64,000 nt of DNA, from positions 1,178,001-1,242,000 of the forward strand of contig VWND01000005.1 of assembly GCA_009599575.1 (NCBI GenBank). The letters run 5' to 3'. A program made the position numbers and the translations under genes. Origin of the DNA: Blumeriella jaapii. Lineage: Eukaryota; Ascomycota; Leotiomycetes; Helotiales; Drepanopezizaceae. Numbering within the stretch: the first letter of the stretch is position 1; the number at the start of each line of letters is the position of its first letter. Below the pieces are notes generated by a model. The model had not been told where the DNA came from and did no database searches. It saw nothing but the letters and a program-made list of their open reading frames with translations. Positions 34,614 to 46,389 of this stretch are shown in pieces.

Positions 34614-36350
34614 TTGCTTACGTTATATCGTAAATTAAAATTAGCTTATTTAAAAAATTTTAAAATGTTTTTCGCAATAAAAATACGTTTAAAATCGAAA
34701 CATAGATTATTTCGCGCCGATAAGTATTCGAAGCTTTTATTAACGGAATCAAAAAGTAAAAAGCAAACGGGAAAAAGCCAAATAAAAGGTTTTTTCGCCG
34801 GATTGTTTTTTATTAATATTATTAATTTCAAATAATATATATTACAAAGCGTAGCCGCTGTATTATTATAATCCGAAACGGTTAATAACGAATTAGCAAA
34901 ACCGATTTACAAGATTATTTTTGAATTGTAAAAATTTAATTTTTTTGTATTATAAAAAACGTACGAATCGGCTTCGCAAAACAATCGAACCGGATCCGAA
35001 AAATATTAGCGTATAAGCTAAAATAAATTATTACGTTATAAAAAACGTGCGTATATTTCGAATAAAAGCGTTATTAAAAGCGAAATATTAAAAATTAATT
35101 ACGACGATTCGACCGCCGGCTATTAAAGCTTTCGGCGAACGTTAAAATTGGTTAAGAAAAAGTATTTCTGGCTTGATTTACGAAGCGACGTAAAGCGTTA
35201 CGTTAATACGTATAAAAAATGCTAAAAAGGCAAATCTAAAAAGCATCGATTTTATAGCGAATTAATTTCTTTTTCGATTTTTACGAAATTTAAAAAAAAA
35301 AAAATTATAAATTTTATTACGGATTTATTTTTTAGCAAAAGACGAAATCGTATTTACGATTCGATATTCGTTATAATAAATCGATATACGAAGCTATCGA
35401 AATATATACCGATACAAAAAACGATTTTAGTTTTAAATTTAGCTAAGATATTTATATAATATATTTATAAAGATTTTGGCTGTTTTAAAAAGATTATTAT
35501 AAACAAAAAGTCAGTTTTTATTAATAAATTCTGGTTTTTAATAATATTTTATTTATAAATACGACGTTGATTAAATACCGCTTTTTATTTTTAGACCGAT
35601 AGCCAAACGGAACGTTAAAATCAAGTTTTAAAATTTTATTTTCGCACGTATTGCGATTATCGACAAAACGATTAAGTTACGAAGTTTGCTTTAGCCGAGT
35701 TTACGTATAATAATTCGATATACGTTTTTACGAGTTTTATTTTTTTTCGTATATTATACGGCTTTTATTCAAAATTTGGCAGCAACGTCGAAAGCGACGT
35801 CGTAAAAAAGGGGATATCGTTAGCGGAAAAACGAATTAGAATATTATAAGAAAAAAGAAAGAAAGTATTTAGTAAAAAGCTAAAAAAAGCTAGCGCGAAT
35901 TATAAAAGGTTTTATAACGTTAAATATAAAAAGATTAAATTTTAAATAAGCGATAAAATATTATTATCGATTAAAAACTTTCGACAGCTGCGATTTTTTC
36001 GAAAGCTTTTAAATAAATATCTAAAGCTTTTTAAGATTAAGCGAATTATACACGAATACGGCCAAGCTTATTAATTAGAGCTTTTTTTTTAATATCGTAT
36101 TTACGATACCTATTTTCCACGTTTTTTTATTAGAATTTTAAAAGGGTCGGAACGATACCGAGCCGAAAAATAATATAATAAAATTTTAAAAACCCGAAGA
36201 ATACGAGGTCAAATTAATATAAGTTTACAAAAATACAAAAAAGGGCCGATATTATTTGATGCGATAAAAAAGTTATTTACTAAGCGAAGATTCGTAAAAG
36301 CCAGAAAATTATTTTACGAACGCAAAAGAAATTATAAAAAAATATTTGAA
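34614..36350 (+). pseudogene. gypsy-2 integrase remnant
   Basis: The zinc-binding half near 35100-35230 keeps YFWLDLRSDVKRYVNTYKKC. The catalytic core has FITDLFFSKRRNRIYDSIFVI (first Asp, near 35315). The second Asp block is degraded near 35500 (IINKKSVF). TDSQTERxNQVLKFYFRTYCDY (near 35600-35660) follows, with the usual Glu region. LAEFTYNNSIY near 35695 and ILYGFYSKFGS near 35752 are typical of gypsy integrase C-terminal halves. Stops at Gln and Trp codons throughout. I could not confirm a chromodomain at its end. Confidence 0.82.
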
Positions 36351-36539
36351 AAATACGACAAATGATAGCAACGGAGCAGTAACGAATGCGCGCCGTAAAG
36401 GTAAAAAAAATAAAATAAAAATATTTAGAAAACCTTAGAACCGCCGTTAAAGCGATTTATTATTCGTATTATTATCTTTATTTCTTTTTTTATTTTTATC
36501 GCTATTTTTTTCAGATTTAAAAGTAGCGGCAGGTTAAAA

Positions 36540-37449
36540 AAAATTAATATTAGACGAATTCGCAAAACAGAATATTCGATTTATTCTAGTTAAAGCTTTT
36601 ACGATAGCCGTAGTCGAATTTTGAATTGCAGCTACGATATTTTCGTAGGAATCCAGAATTTAACCCAACTGGTCAGAATGGGTCCGAGCGACGTTTTCGA
36701 AACGTCGGAAAATACGTTTTATATTAGCGTCGTTAAAAAAAGGGGCCGGCGCAGCCAAAGCTTTTAAAACAGCAGCAACCGCTAAATCGGCAGAAGCGGG
36801 CGCAGCAGCAGCAGCGGCAGCTCGAGCCGCGGCGCGATTCGCACGATTTTCGATTATTATAAAAGCCGAAGCGTTATTTTTTTAAACGATTTATATAAGC
36901 GTCGTAAATAATAAAATCGATAAAGGTTTTAATAAAAGTTTTGGCTTCGGCAGCAAAAAAAAAAAAAGCGGCAGCGGCGGTGGCAGCATCGAAACGATTT
37001 ATAAAATCGTTAAGGCCCGAGAAAAGAATTTGCGCTTCGGCGGCGCGTACGGCAGAAATTTATAATTAATTAAAAGCGAATCCGAATAAAAGTTTAGAAA
37101 ATTTATAAAAAAGCATTAAATATGCGAAGTTTTGCAGCGGTTGCATTTTACGCTAAAAAGCTCGAAAATACAAAAGGGCAAAAAGGCCGCTGTGATGCTT
37201 TCGCGTAAAATCAGGCGTATATACCGAAAGCAGATAAAAATTAAAAGCATTTTGAAAGTTCGCGGCGAACGCGGCGAAAAGCAGTTGATTAAAATAGAAA
37301 AAAGTTGATAAAAAAATGAAAATAAAAAAGAAAAAAAAGAAGTTGAGCAGGAAGATTACGGCCATTTTAAGGAAAAAGGTTTTTTTAAACGAAAATGCGA
37401 ACGCTACCGAAAACAAAAAAAATAAAATAGCAGAACAGTTATAATTCAC
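36540..37449 (-). pseudogene. possible antisense Ala-rich ORF in gypsy-2 tail, unrecognised
   Basis: Between integrase and the 3' LTR, the minus strand reads as coding-like protein with few stops: an open hydrophobic start at 37449-37153, then an Ala-rich stretch (about 36850-36760), then FNDANIKRIFRRFENVARTH, SDQLG, stop, and ILDSYENIVAAIQNSTTAIV (about 36740-36600). The amphipathic heptad pattern and the RIP-type single stop argue for former coding. The plus strand is also Ala/Gly-rich here, so the strand is not certain. The piece is noticeably less AT-rich than its surroundings. No homologue recognised. Confidence 0.4.
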
Positions 37450-37599
37450 GACCGAAAGCGGAAGAAACAGTTATAATTTACGACCGAAAGCGAAAGAAAC
37501 CGCACGTTATTTCGAAAGCGTAACGTACGTTATATACGAAAGCATACGCATAAGAAAATTAATCGCTTTTGGAAATCAAAAACTTAAAAAAAAGAGTAA

Positions 37600-37989
37600 T
37601 ATTAAAAACTAATATTACGTATATAAATCAAGTGATTCGCCAAGACCTTTTGTTTATTATTAATTTTCGAATAATACTTTCTGCGGATAGGCCGTAAGGG
37701 CCGGATAGTATTATAAAAGCTGAAAATAATATTTAAGTAAAATATTTAATAAAATTAATTGCTAAGAAATTAATTATTAAAGTTATATTATAAAGGCTGG
37801 AAAAGCATATTAAATAAAGTTCGCCTGGTTTTCTGGGAAATACTTTTCTCGAGGGCTCTACCTTTTCTTTTGTACTTATACGCGCTTTTTATTAAAGATA
37901 TAAAAGGTAAAGATCAGTCTGATTATTAATCCAATTTTATTTGAGCTTTATTGTCTGAACTAGTGTTTCCCTGCTTTTCAATTCTTACA
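37600..37989 (+). repeat. gypsy-2 3' LTR
   Basis: Aligns with the split 5' LTR. The start is RIPed to TATTAAAAAC and the end is TTCTTACA. Differences from the 5' LTR are transitions apart from one 24-bp gap. Confidence 0.88.
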
Positions 37990-38042
37990 TTTACTCACCG
38001 ATATATGGCCGTATCAGTCTGGTTTTCCTACCTACTTTTATA
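37990..38042 (+). repeat. gypsy-1 Q 3' LTR, second piece with TSD TTTAC
   Basis: 37990-37994 repeats TTTAC and 37995-38042 gives the last 48 bp of the LTR, ending CTTTTATA (C-to-T of CTTTTACA). Confidence 0.92.
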
Positions 38043-40177
38043 ATATTTACATTCCTTTATTTCCTTTCATTTCTTTTGTTCCAGATTCATTCTTTCTGTA
38101 CGCTTTCAGTAGTTAAATGTTCCTGGAGCTCGGAAAGGCTCGTAGTCACGTAATAACGAGCTTTTTCGAAGACTAGTTTTTCCGAGCGATTAATTAAACG
38201 AGCCCGAATCTTCCGTTTTCTGCGGAAAGCTCGCCAGTCAGATTTAGAATAATACAAATAATATTTTATTGCATACAATTTATTCGTGCCAGCTTCCGGT
38301 GAAAGTTTTTACCGATTATTTAATTATATACGACAGTTATAAGCTTCGGAGCCAATTAATAAGCTTTTTTCTGCAATGCATACGCTAGGAGATTCGTTGA
38401 AAGTTTTTACCGGTCAATTTATTCGAATTATTAAAAGAAATTCGTAAAAAGCTATATTTTGCAAAGTTTTTTTTATTTAGCAAAAGGCCACGAATCGATA
38501 AAAAGCTATTAAAAGTGCGGAAAACACTAATTTTTCGATTTTTTTAATTTATAAATTTTATTTTTATTTTTCTATTTTTTTCAATGTAATTAATCGATTT
38601 TTTATAACGAAAATAATATATCGGCCCTTACGAAAAAAAAGGTTTTTCTTTACGACCCAAAATCGTAGATCTTTTAATTAAAAGCGTACAAATTTTATCG
38701 ATCAAAGATTTTTCCTTTCGAATACACCGATTCTGATTTTCTATTTCGTTTTTTTATTAATAAACGATTATAAAAATAATTTTTATATTAATTTATCGAT
38801 TAAAAAAACAAAAAGCGCTAAGCAAATTACAATAAAAAATACGCCGAATATAATAGCATAACCGATGCAAAAAAGGCCGCTATTACGATTAATAACTTTT
38901 CCGACAGGCCTCGACCAGCCAATCTGATTTTCGACGATTTGAAAAATAAAATCGATTATCTTTTTAAAAATTATTTAAAAAAAAACTTAAAAAATGGCAG
39001 AAGTACGTTACTGCTTATTAAAAGTTGTTCGATTAATTTTTTTTTTAATTATAAAAATTAATTTAATAAATTTTGCAATTGCTTAGTCGGAAATTAACGC
39101 TATTAATAATAAAAAAGCGTACGCTATTTTTTATATTAATTTGCAAAAAAATTCGTTAATAAATGGGAATATACGAAAGGTTAAAAATTTATATTATAAA
39201 AGAAAACAAAGGTTATTCCAGGCATTCGTTCGTATTTTGAAAAAAAATATTGCTTTTGCATATTTTTTCGTAATTAGTTTCGTCAGATTTAATTACAGAA
39301 ACATTTTTCGTAAAGCGTACAGCGAAAAAATAAATATAACCGAATAAATAGAAAAATAGCAGACCGTTTATAAAGCAGCTGTCGAATATAAGATTTTTAA
39401 TATAAATGGCCGCTATGCTGCTATTGATTTTTTCGACGCAATCGCCGCATATATTAATTTATAATAAGCGAACGGCAAAAAAGCTAAGTATTTAAAAAAC
39501 GAATTTGCCGGCCTTTTTGTAAAAAAGATTTTAATCGAATTAAGCTTTATAATTTTTTTTTAAAAATAACCGAGGATTCGATAATTCAGGCCGAAAAGTC
39601 GGAGTTTTTATTATTTTTCTTTTCGATTCTGAAAACAACGATATTTCGAAAAGTCGTAAAAAAAAAAAAAAAAGGAAAAAGCAAAAAAGGAAAAAAAGCA
39701 AAAAAAAAAAAAAAAAAAAAAAAAGATATAACTGCTTATGCGATATTTTCAAAAAGCGCTATTTTTTTTTTTTAATCGATTATAAAAAGCTTTTGTACGC
39801 AATAAATAATCGTTGTAAAAAAAAGATTTTTTTAAAATTTTTTAGACAGGCAGAAAATCGCTGAAATGCGAAAAAAGCTGTTTTTTAATTATAAAAAAGT
39901 TTTAAAGGCTTTAAATAACAAAAAAAAAGAGTATTTAAATGGTCGCAATTAACAAAATCCTTAAAGTTCTAACAACCAAGCTAAAACAGATTTCAAAATT
40001 AATTTTTAAAAACGATTAGAAAAAAAAAATTTACCGCCACTTTTTGTTTTTTTTTGCTTTAATACGATTAAAAAGCATTTCGGAATCAACGTTCTGGCTT
40101 TAAAGCCTGGTTAATATTATTTTTTGAACAAAAGCATTTTTTTTTTAATAATTGCTCTGGAATTTATTTAATAAACG
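38043..40177. other. unassigned degraded region between the two nests
   Basis: About 2.1 kb not explained by any recognised element. A minus-strand open frame at 38087-38278 has a plausible helical reading (LINRSEKLVFEKARYYV, then SLSELQEH). A plus-strand frame from about 38990 to 39760 is described separately. The sequence is AT-rich with long A and T runs. No LTR, TIR or known domain seen. It could be the target DNA into which Q and gypsy-5 inserted, or an older transposon. Confidence 0.4.
38990..39760 (+). pseudogene. unrecognised coding remnant with Lys-rich C-terminus
   Basis: One frame is mostly open, with stops only at codons that could be former Gln or Trp. It contains the open stretch 39141-39347 (NIRKVKNLYYKRKQRLFQAF) and then YKAAVEYKIFNINGRYAAID near 39372-39430 and YLKNEFAGLFVKKILIEL near 39490. 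The frame runs into a Lys/Gly repeat from a near-homopolymer A tract (39657-39725). It looks like a once-coding RIPed sequence. No family assigned. Confidence 0.35.
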
Positions 40178-40930
40178 TGTGAGGGGATGAGACGTTAGTT
40201 CGTTGGTCACGTGGTCCGAAGGTTACGTTGTTGTTACGTGACATCGGAGCCCGCACATACTGTATTTTAGATTTCACGACATTTTTAAACTTAGAACCCC
40301 GTAGTTAATGCAAATTATTTACGAACTTTTTGCTCGTTCGCACCTTTTGATATATTGATTACCAAATCTCTTTTGACATTTTTATTTCAGCCTTTAAGCT
40401 GAAAAGGCCTGCCAATTTTGTTTTGCTTTTGCGTATACGGAAAGTTAACAAATCTTATCGCGATAACGACCCTTACGATCTTTCAAGAATAACTTTTACG
40501 ATTTTCCACTTTTACGATTCTTACGGAATTACGAAACGATAACCCTTTTTGACACAAGATTTATATTCAAAAAACCTTGTTTTGCTTTTGCTTATATTTC
40601 GGAACGAAATATATTTTACGCTTTTTTTTTAACGGGCATTAAAATATCGGAACTTTTCAAGTTGTCGGAACCCCTTAAATGTTTTATTTTAAGGCTTTTT
40701 GAATACTCCGATCAAGTCGCCGCCGCTTTGATCGCTAATACAAAAGCCTGCTTCCGCGAAATCCTCGATATTTTCGCCTACGCGGTAAAATAGAACGATA
40801 TAATGGTATTATTTAAGATTAAATTAGTTGATTAAGCTTAAAAGCTGGATATTCAAACGGTACAATATTGGGGGAAGAAAAGGCGTCTTAAGAAAAAATA
40901 ATTCAGGATTTCGAAGCCGAACTTGCCAAC
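40178..40930 (+). mobile_element. gypsy-5, 5' end: candidate LTR, leader and gag start
   Basis: Left part of the element interrupted by gypsy-4; joined across the insertion, its gag frame continues at 60195. TGTGAGGGGATGAGACG at 40178 is a plausible LTR start, relatively GC-rich with CACGTGG and TACGTGAC. The 3' LTR is outside the window, so the LTR end cannot be fixed. From about 40674 the frame reads LFEYSDQVAAALIANTKACF (one stop later), like a gypsy gag N-terminus. It ends at CCAAC (40926-40930), the gypsy-4 target. Confidence 0.5.
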
Positions 40931-41126
40931 TGTCAAAGGGCACGGTCCAAGTTCTCGGTCTTGGCCGAGACCTTGCCTTCGGCCATCGGCCCGAGCAGGC
41001 ACGACCCAAATGGATCCACAGATATAACCAAACGGACCCTTTGTATCCTTTTAAATCCCTAAGATTTAGTATATTAACCAAATAAATGCCTTCGCTTTTT
41101 GGTTTGTCCTCTGATGCACCGTAATA
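40931..41126 (+). repeat. gypsy-4 5' LTR
   Basis: 196 bp, starting TGTCAAAGGGCACGG and ending GCACCGTAATA. Contains the hairpin TCTCGG-TCTTGG-CCGAGA. It differs from the 3' LTR by transitions only. Open frames crossing it on both strands are incidental. Confidence 0.93.
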
Positions 41127-41339
41127 TTCTGAATCTTTTTTTTAAAACCGGCCGGCAAGCATTTATTCTTATTATTTATCCAATCCCGTATATTTCAAGC
41201 CTTAGATTTTAATAAAAAACCGATCGGCCTTACGATTAACCCGCAACGAAAAAAAAAAAATTCAATAGGTTCTGAAAAAAAAAATACTTTTCGAATCAAA
41301 ACTTTAATTTTATTAATATTATGCTATTAAGCATTCGAA

Positions 41340-42830
41340 CGTTAAACAATATAGCAACCGAAGCAAACGATAATTACGAAAATTAAATCGACGATAGCTT
41401 TTTATTTTCCGATTTTTTTTTTTTTTTCCGCTTTAATTTATTTCGCAATTTTCTATCGCTAACGAACGATTACGTAATTTTTCCTTTTTCCGTTCCGAAA
41501 CTTTTTTACGTATCAAAGCTTAATTAAAGGCAGAACGCGAAAAATATAAAATTATAAAAGCTAGACTCGCAGCTATAAAAGCCCAGCAAATGGAATTGCA
41601 ACGATCTTTTGCTAAAGCTTTTGTATCTTCCGGAATTAATTAAATTGCTTTCGGTTTTTATCGCAATTTACTTTTTTCTGAAGATCCGCTATTCGATAAT
41701 TAAGCTTTTACAACATTATCATTATTTTCATTTCGCTTTTAATTTTCATAGAATTTAAAAAGCGAATCGATTATTTTAAAAGCCGAATTCGCTAATTTTT
41801 TTTCTGTTAATTATATATTACAACGACCCAAAGATTTTTTTAAATCGAAACTATTATTAATTTTTACTTTTTTAAAAAAAACGATATTAAATACTAGCTG
41901 TTGAAAATAAAAAATTACTTCGCTAAAAAAAGCATTTTTCGATCGGATTTACAAGTTTTTTTAACCGCAAAAAACTACTTATCCGATTTAATTAAAAAAC
42001 GGATCGCATATATTCGAATTTATTGCAAAGATTTTTTAAAAATCGACAAATTTATAACCTGGGTTTTTTTTGAAAATTTGGCTTTATTAAAAATATGCTC
42101 GGATTAAAAATTCAGTCGAAGCCGATAAAAAAATAAAGCGATATCAAATATTCGCTATTCAGTTTATAACCGATTTTATTAATTATTTCGAAACCGTTTT
42201 TTAAAAAACCTTTTGGCGTTACGAAAAACAAGCGGTTCTGTTACGATACAAAATAAAATTAATACGCCCGATTTTCAAAAGCATTTACGACCTGATTCGA
42301 AATTTTTTTCTAACCATTTACGCCCAAATGAAAACTTGCGCTTTAAAAGCCGAAAAATATATTCGAAGCGAAATAAATCTGTTTTCGGAAAAAAAAAAAT
42401 TTATTTCGACCTCGGAAACAAAAGCAATTCAAAAAGCAACAGCAGCGCTTTTATTAAGAACTTTACGATTATTACAGAATCACGCCTATTATTAACTATT
42501 GGCTCGAACAACGCAAAAAAGCGTTTCCGATACTTTGAAATAAATAAGAAAAAAAAAAAAAGCTTCGAAATGCCAACGCCTGTTTTAATTGCGAGGGCAC
42601 CGGGTATATAGCATAGAAATGTTTAAAAAACGAGAATTTTATCCGTCGTTAAAAGCGACGGGAATTCTGAGCAAAAATTTCGTTATACAAACTTTTTTAA
42701 ACAGCTTAAATAAGGCCGAAACCAACGACAAACTATTATTAACGATATTTGTTATTATATTTTTATATTTAAACGATTTGCTTAATTTAATTATCAATTT
42801 CAATTTGTATTTTATACCGATAATTATTTA
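41340..42830 (+). pseudogene. gypsy-4 gag remnant
   Basis: Lys/Glu-rich helical N-terminal half (KAEREKYKIIKARLAAIKAQ near 41525-41590). A capsid-like region lies near 41760-42330. A zinc knuckle at 42581-42622 reads CFNCEGTGYIA, stop, KC; the spacing is CxxCxxxxHxxxxC with His-to-Tyr and a new stop. Open pieces at 42213-42611 and 42589-42831 are in different frames, so the gag is also frameshifted or those pieces are partly shadows. Non-functional. The 200 bases before it (41127-41339) are leader with no clear primer-binding site. Confidence 0.68.
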
Positions 42831-42849
42831 AAACGAAAATAAGCGTTTT

Positions 42850-44770
42850 TAAAAAATTCGACGTTATTATAAATTGCGGCGTAATTAAAAATTTTATTAA
42901 CAACGCAATTCTACCGTTTATTTATTTCAGCACTAAACCCAACTTTTGCTTTTCAGTTAAAAATGCTTAAGGCCGAAAATTTGCTTCGGCTTGCGACGAC
43001 GGCATGATTTAAATCTTTACGAATTGTTACGTAATAAAATTACCCGGTCTGCAGGATTTTAAAAAAATAAATATGCATTTCGCGAATCTTATTTTCGGGG
43101 GCGGCTCTAGCTTAAATAATACAATTCGATCGTCGACTGGAAATTAAAAAAATTTAGTTTAAAACCGGATTATTTTTCCGATCAAAACGTTTTATATAAT
43201 ATTATAATAACGGACGAATATATGCTTTTGATAAACGACGCCGCGAAATCGACAAATTATTTTATTAGCGAAACCTCTGCTTATTAAGCCAAATTTCGGA
43301 ACTTTTACAAACTTATAAAAAAGCTATTTAACCTGATTTTAAATAATAATAAAAAAGTTCTATTACCAAAAAAATACGCCGAATTTAAAAACACGGTTTT
43401 TAGCAAATCTAAGTTTTAAGTTTTTTTATCCGAACGTTTCGGCTTTAATTACGAAATTTATTTCCGACCCGATACCAAACTTTTACACGGCCCGTATATA
43501 TAATTTTTCCGAAAAAAAAAAACTGAAAATGCTGAAAGATTATTTAATACAAATGCAAAACCAAGAATTTATTCGATTATCAAAATCGGAAGCCGCCGCG
43601 CTATTGTTTTACACGATTAAAAAAACGGCGCATTAAGATTTTGCGTAAATTACCGCGGATTAAACGCTGTTACAGTTTTAAATCGGTATTTAATTTTTTT
43701 AATTTTCGAAAATTTTTAATCGCTTAAGTAAAATTAAAATTTTTATTAAACTCGATTTACGATAAGATTTTAATTTGATTCGTATAGCGAAAAGATATAA
43801 ATGAAAAACCGCTTTTCGTATCCGATTTGGCTTTTTTTAAATACCTGGTTATATTCTTCGGTTTATATAATATTTTAGCGACTTTCTAAGCTTATATTAA
43901 CAAAATTTTTAGGAATTTCGTAAATATATTCGTCGTAGTTTATTTAAATAATATATTAATTTATTCCGATAACGAATATATTTATATCGAATATATCAAA
44001 ACAGTTTTTTTAAACGCTTTTTTTTTTAACGCTAAATTGTATTGCAAGCTGAAAAAATGCGAATTTAATACGAATAAAATAAAATTTCTCGGTTTTATAA
44101 TATTTTTCTTCGGCGTAGATATAAAAAAAAAAAAAAAAATTCGATTAACTAATGGCCAATTTTATTATAGCCAAAAAAATATTATTTTTCTTCGGATTTT
44201 GCAATTTTTACCGAAGGTTTATTTATTACTACAGCTTAATCGCTACCGGAATAATTAAATTGTTAAAAAGCAAAGCTTCTTTTGCTTGGAACGACGAGGC
44301 TACCAAATCTTTTTACGAATTACAAAAAGCTTTTAACAAAAACTTTTTTGTTAATACACTTCGATCCAAATTTAAAAGTCTGGTTCGAATGCGACGCGTT
44401 TATAATCGCATTCGCAGAAATTATATTTCAACGACAAAACGATATTTATTTTTATCCGATTGCATTTTATTTCCGAAAATTTATATCTGCAAAAATTAAT
44501 TATACGATATTCGACCAAAAATTTCTGGCGATTGTAAAATCAATTAAATATTAGCGATATTATTTAAAAAGCGTACGCCATAAAATTACGATTATTTCCG
44601 ATTATAACAATTTAAAATATTTTATAATTATTCGCATTTTGACCCGACGATAAGCTAGATAGGCTATAATATTTTCCACGATCGATTTCGAAATCATTTA
44701 CAGAGCGGGTTCGAAAAATCCGGCTGACGCTTTTTCAAAAAGGCCGGATTACGCTTAAAAACTTTCGGAA
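42850..44770 (+). pseudogene. gypsy-4 pol remnant: protease, RT, RNase H
   Basis: Protease: INCGVIKNFINNAILPFIYF near 42868-42925, where a DxGA core is expected. RT: LRFCVNYRGLNAVTV near 43634, and the catalytic box YLNN at 43942-43953 (YLDD with both Asp to Asn). KLKKCEFNTNKIKFLGFII (44046-44100) and FGFCNFYRRFI (44191-44225) are typical of gypsy RT. RNase H: FECDAFIIAFAEIIFQRQND (44386-44445), PIAFYFRKF, NYTIFDQKFLAIVKSIKY (44499-44554) and a closing NPADAFSKRPDYA (44721-44758). Open pieces overlap in two frames at 44152-44554. Confidence 0.87.
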
Positions 44771-44979
44771 TCCGTCAAACTTTTGTTGCATTCGGTTACG
44801 ACCGAAAGCTTAAATAAACTGTTATTGTTAAAAAGATAAAAAAACGTTTTGTATTTAATTTGCATTACGGCTGAGAAATTAATTAAAAAAAGAATCGAAA
44901 GCGCGAAGTTGGAGCTGGAAAAAATATAACATAATTAAACACGGGAAAATAATCTTTTGATTATAAAAGACGACGAACA

Positions 44980-45499
44980 GGAAACAGATTCAGAAACATC
45001 AGAAACTTTTTTAAAAAGCATTATTTTCGATATTAAATATACGCAACGCTTTTACGAAAATTCTTTCGGTATCGACTTTTTACTGATCGATAATATATAA
45101 ATATATAAAAGCTTAAGATTTTATATTTCATCAGATTTTATTTTAAAAAAACGATTTTTAAAAAAATTCTACGACAGTTCGATCGCAAATTATTTTGGAC
45201 GCGATAAAACCACGTCTTTTCTGAAACGCTTGTTTTATTAATCGGGAATAACCGCAGATATCGAAAATTATATATTTTTTTTATATCGTTTGCAAAAAAA
45301 AAATAAGTTTTTTAAATTAAAAACGAACGGAGAATTATGCTTACTATTCGTTTCCATCCGATCGTAGGACAGCATTTTATTTAATTTAATTATAAACTTA
45401 TTAAACGCTTTTAGCAAAAAAGACTTCGCCTATAATAAAACCGGTAAATCATTTATTTACGACGCGATTTTGATAATCGTTTACCGATTAATCAAATAA
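44980..45499 (+). pseudogene. gypsy-4 integrase, first part, cut by gypsy-1 T
   Basis: Before the insertion lies the zinc-binding part and the start of the catalytic core. The last codons before the TSD read SFIYDAILIIVYRLIK, matching the YDAILVIVDR block after the first catalytic Asp in gypsy integrases. The frame resumes after 58548. Confidence 0.75.
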
Positions 45500-45766
45500 T
45501 GTAAAACGGTGATATTTTGTATTAATAGGAGTTGGTAGTTTTAGCTATGGTCGAGGCATGGATCCTTCCGAGACCCCTTGCCACTGACTACTTTCAACAG
45601 ATATAAGAACAAAGCACTTTTTTAAATAGTACTATAAGTACGCAGTTTAATTCATACTTTTATTTATTTTTCTTTTTCTTTTTTCAGTTTTTTTTAAGGA
45701 TTCCCTAGACTATCTTATTCACCGACATATGGCCGTATCAGTCTGATTTTCTTACTTACTTTTATA
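45500..45766 (+). repeat. gypsy-1 T 5' LTR
   Basis: Starts TGTAAAACGG and ends CTTTTATA. Differences from 58278-58544 are transitions only. It is paired with the distal LTR through the flanking gypsy-4 integrase, so it is not a solo LTR. Confidence 0.93.
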
Positions 45767-46389
45767 TTTGATAATTTACGCAAGGATTTAAACTTCGGTG
45801 TTTCGTTTTTATATACTCGCCGATGCATTTTTTAAATTCGCAGTCAAGATCGACTTCGATATTCCGCCATTACGGCTTAAAGGATTTTTTATATAGTATT
45901 GTTCGCAGCTATATTATATAAAAGATTTTTAATAGCTTTTTTTATTTTGCGTATAATTATTAAATTATAAAAATGCAATATATTTTAGAAACGTTTGAAA
46001 TTACGGTTAGGCAATTTTGAACCGTGCGAAATTCAAAGCTCGAAAATCGCTCTTTTATTTAAAAATAACAAATCGAATATTGGTTCGTACGCTTCGACCG
46101 TTGCGCTCGGCTTTTTTAAATTAAATCTTTTTTGGTTAAACGCTTAGCGAAAACTTAATCTCCTGATTTTACGCTTTATAATTGTGGCAATTACAATTTG
46201 CGGCTTTTTATTAAAAATAATAAAAAGATGGCTGTACGTGCATTAGCTTAAACCACGAAATATCGAAACCGTGGATTATACAGCAATATTATATTAATCC
46301 AGTTAATTTATTAAAAAATAAGTTTTTCAATACGCTATTCAAATGTTTAAACGCAATTTTATTTTATTTAATTTTTAAAAAATATAAAG
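45767..46389 (+). other. gypsy-1 T leader
   Basis: About 620 bases between the 5' LTR and gag. I see no conserved frame and no canonical tRNA-complementary primer site next to the LTR. Confidence 0.5.

Larger units (their letters stand above)
25449..37989 (+). mobile_element. gypsy-2, LTR retrotransposon inserted in the LTR of Q
   Basis: Bounded by TSD TTTAC. Its own length is about 6.1 kb once gypsy-3 (25800-32210) and its TSD are removed. The 5' LTR is 25449-25799 plus 32216-32278 (414 bp). The 3' LTR is 37600-37989 (390 bp, with a 24-bp deletion). Internal order: gag with two zinc knuckles, protease, a remnant RNase H end, integrase, then a long tail. The reverse transcriptase core is absent. 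The chain is colinear, so the RT loss is a deletion in this copy or its master. Confidence 0.85.
23003..38042 (+). mobile_element. gypsy-1 copy Q, right part, carrying three insertions
   Basis: Starts in ORF3 at the position equivalent to 6779 of S and ends with an LTR split as 25230-25448 plus 37995-38042. The two pieces add to exactly 267 bp. A TIR element is inserted at 23696-24842, and gypsy-2 (itself carrying gypsy-3) is inserted inside the LTR. Its left half is outside the window. Confidence 0.85.

Noticed and set aside
37153..37449. Phe-rich minus-strand frame read as a real membrane protein
   Set aside because: Its hydrophobicity comes from A/T runs; only the downstream part of the same strand looks like protein, so it is kept only as the uncertain start of the antisense remnant.
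39657..39725. Poly-A tract as evidence for a LINE 3' end
   Set aside because: The tract is inside a possible frame, mixed with G, with no TSD or LINE motifs identified around it.
40824..41085. Overlapping 85-codon frames on both strands
   Set aside because: They span the gypsy-4 5' LTR and its flank. The same peptide recurs at 59888-60148 only because the 3' LTR repeats it.
45500..45766. Apparent solo LTR
   Set aside because: It pairs with 58278-58544: same ATAA flanks, gag to ORF3 between them, and gypsy-4 integrase continuing on both outer sides.
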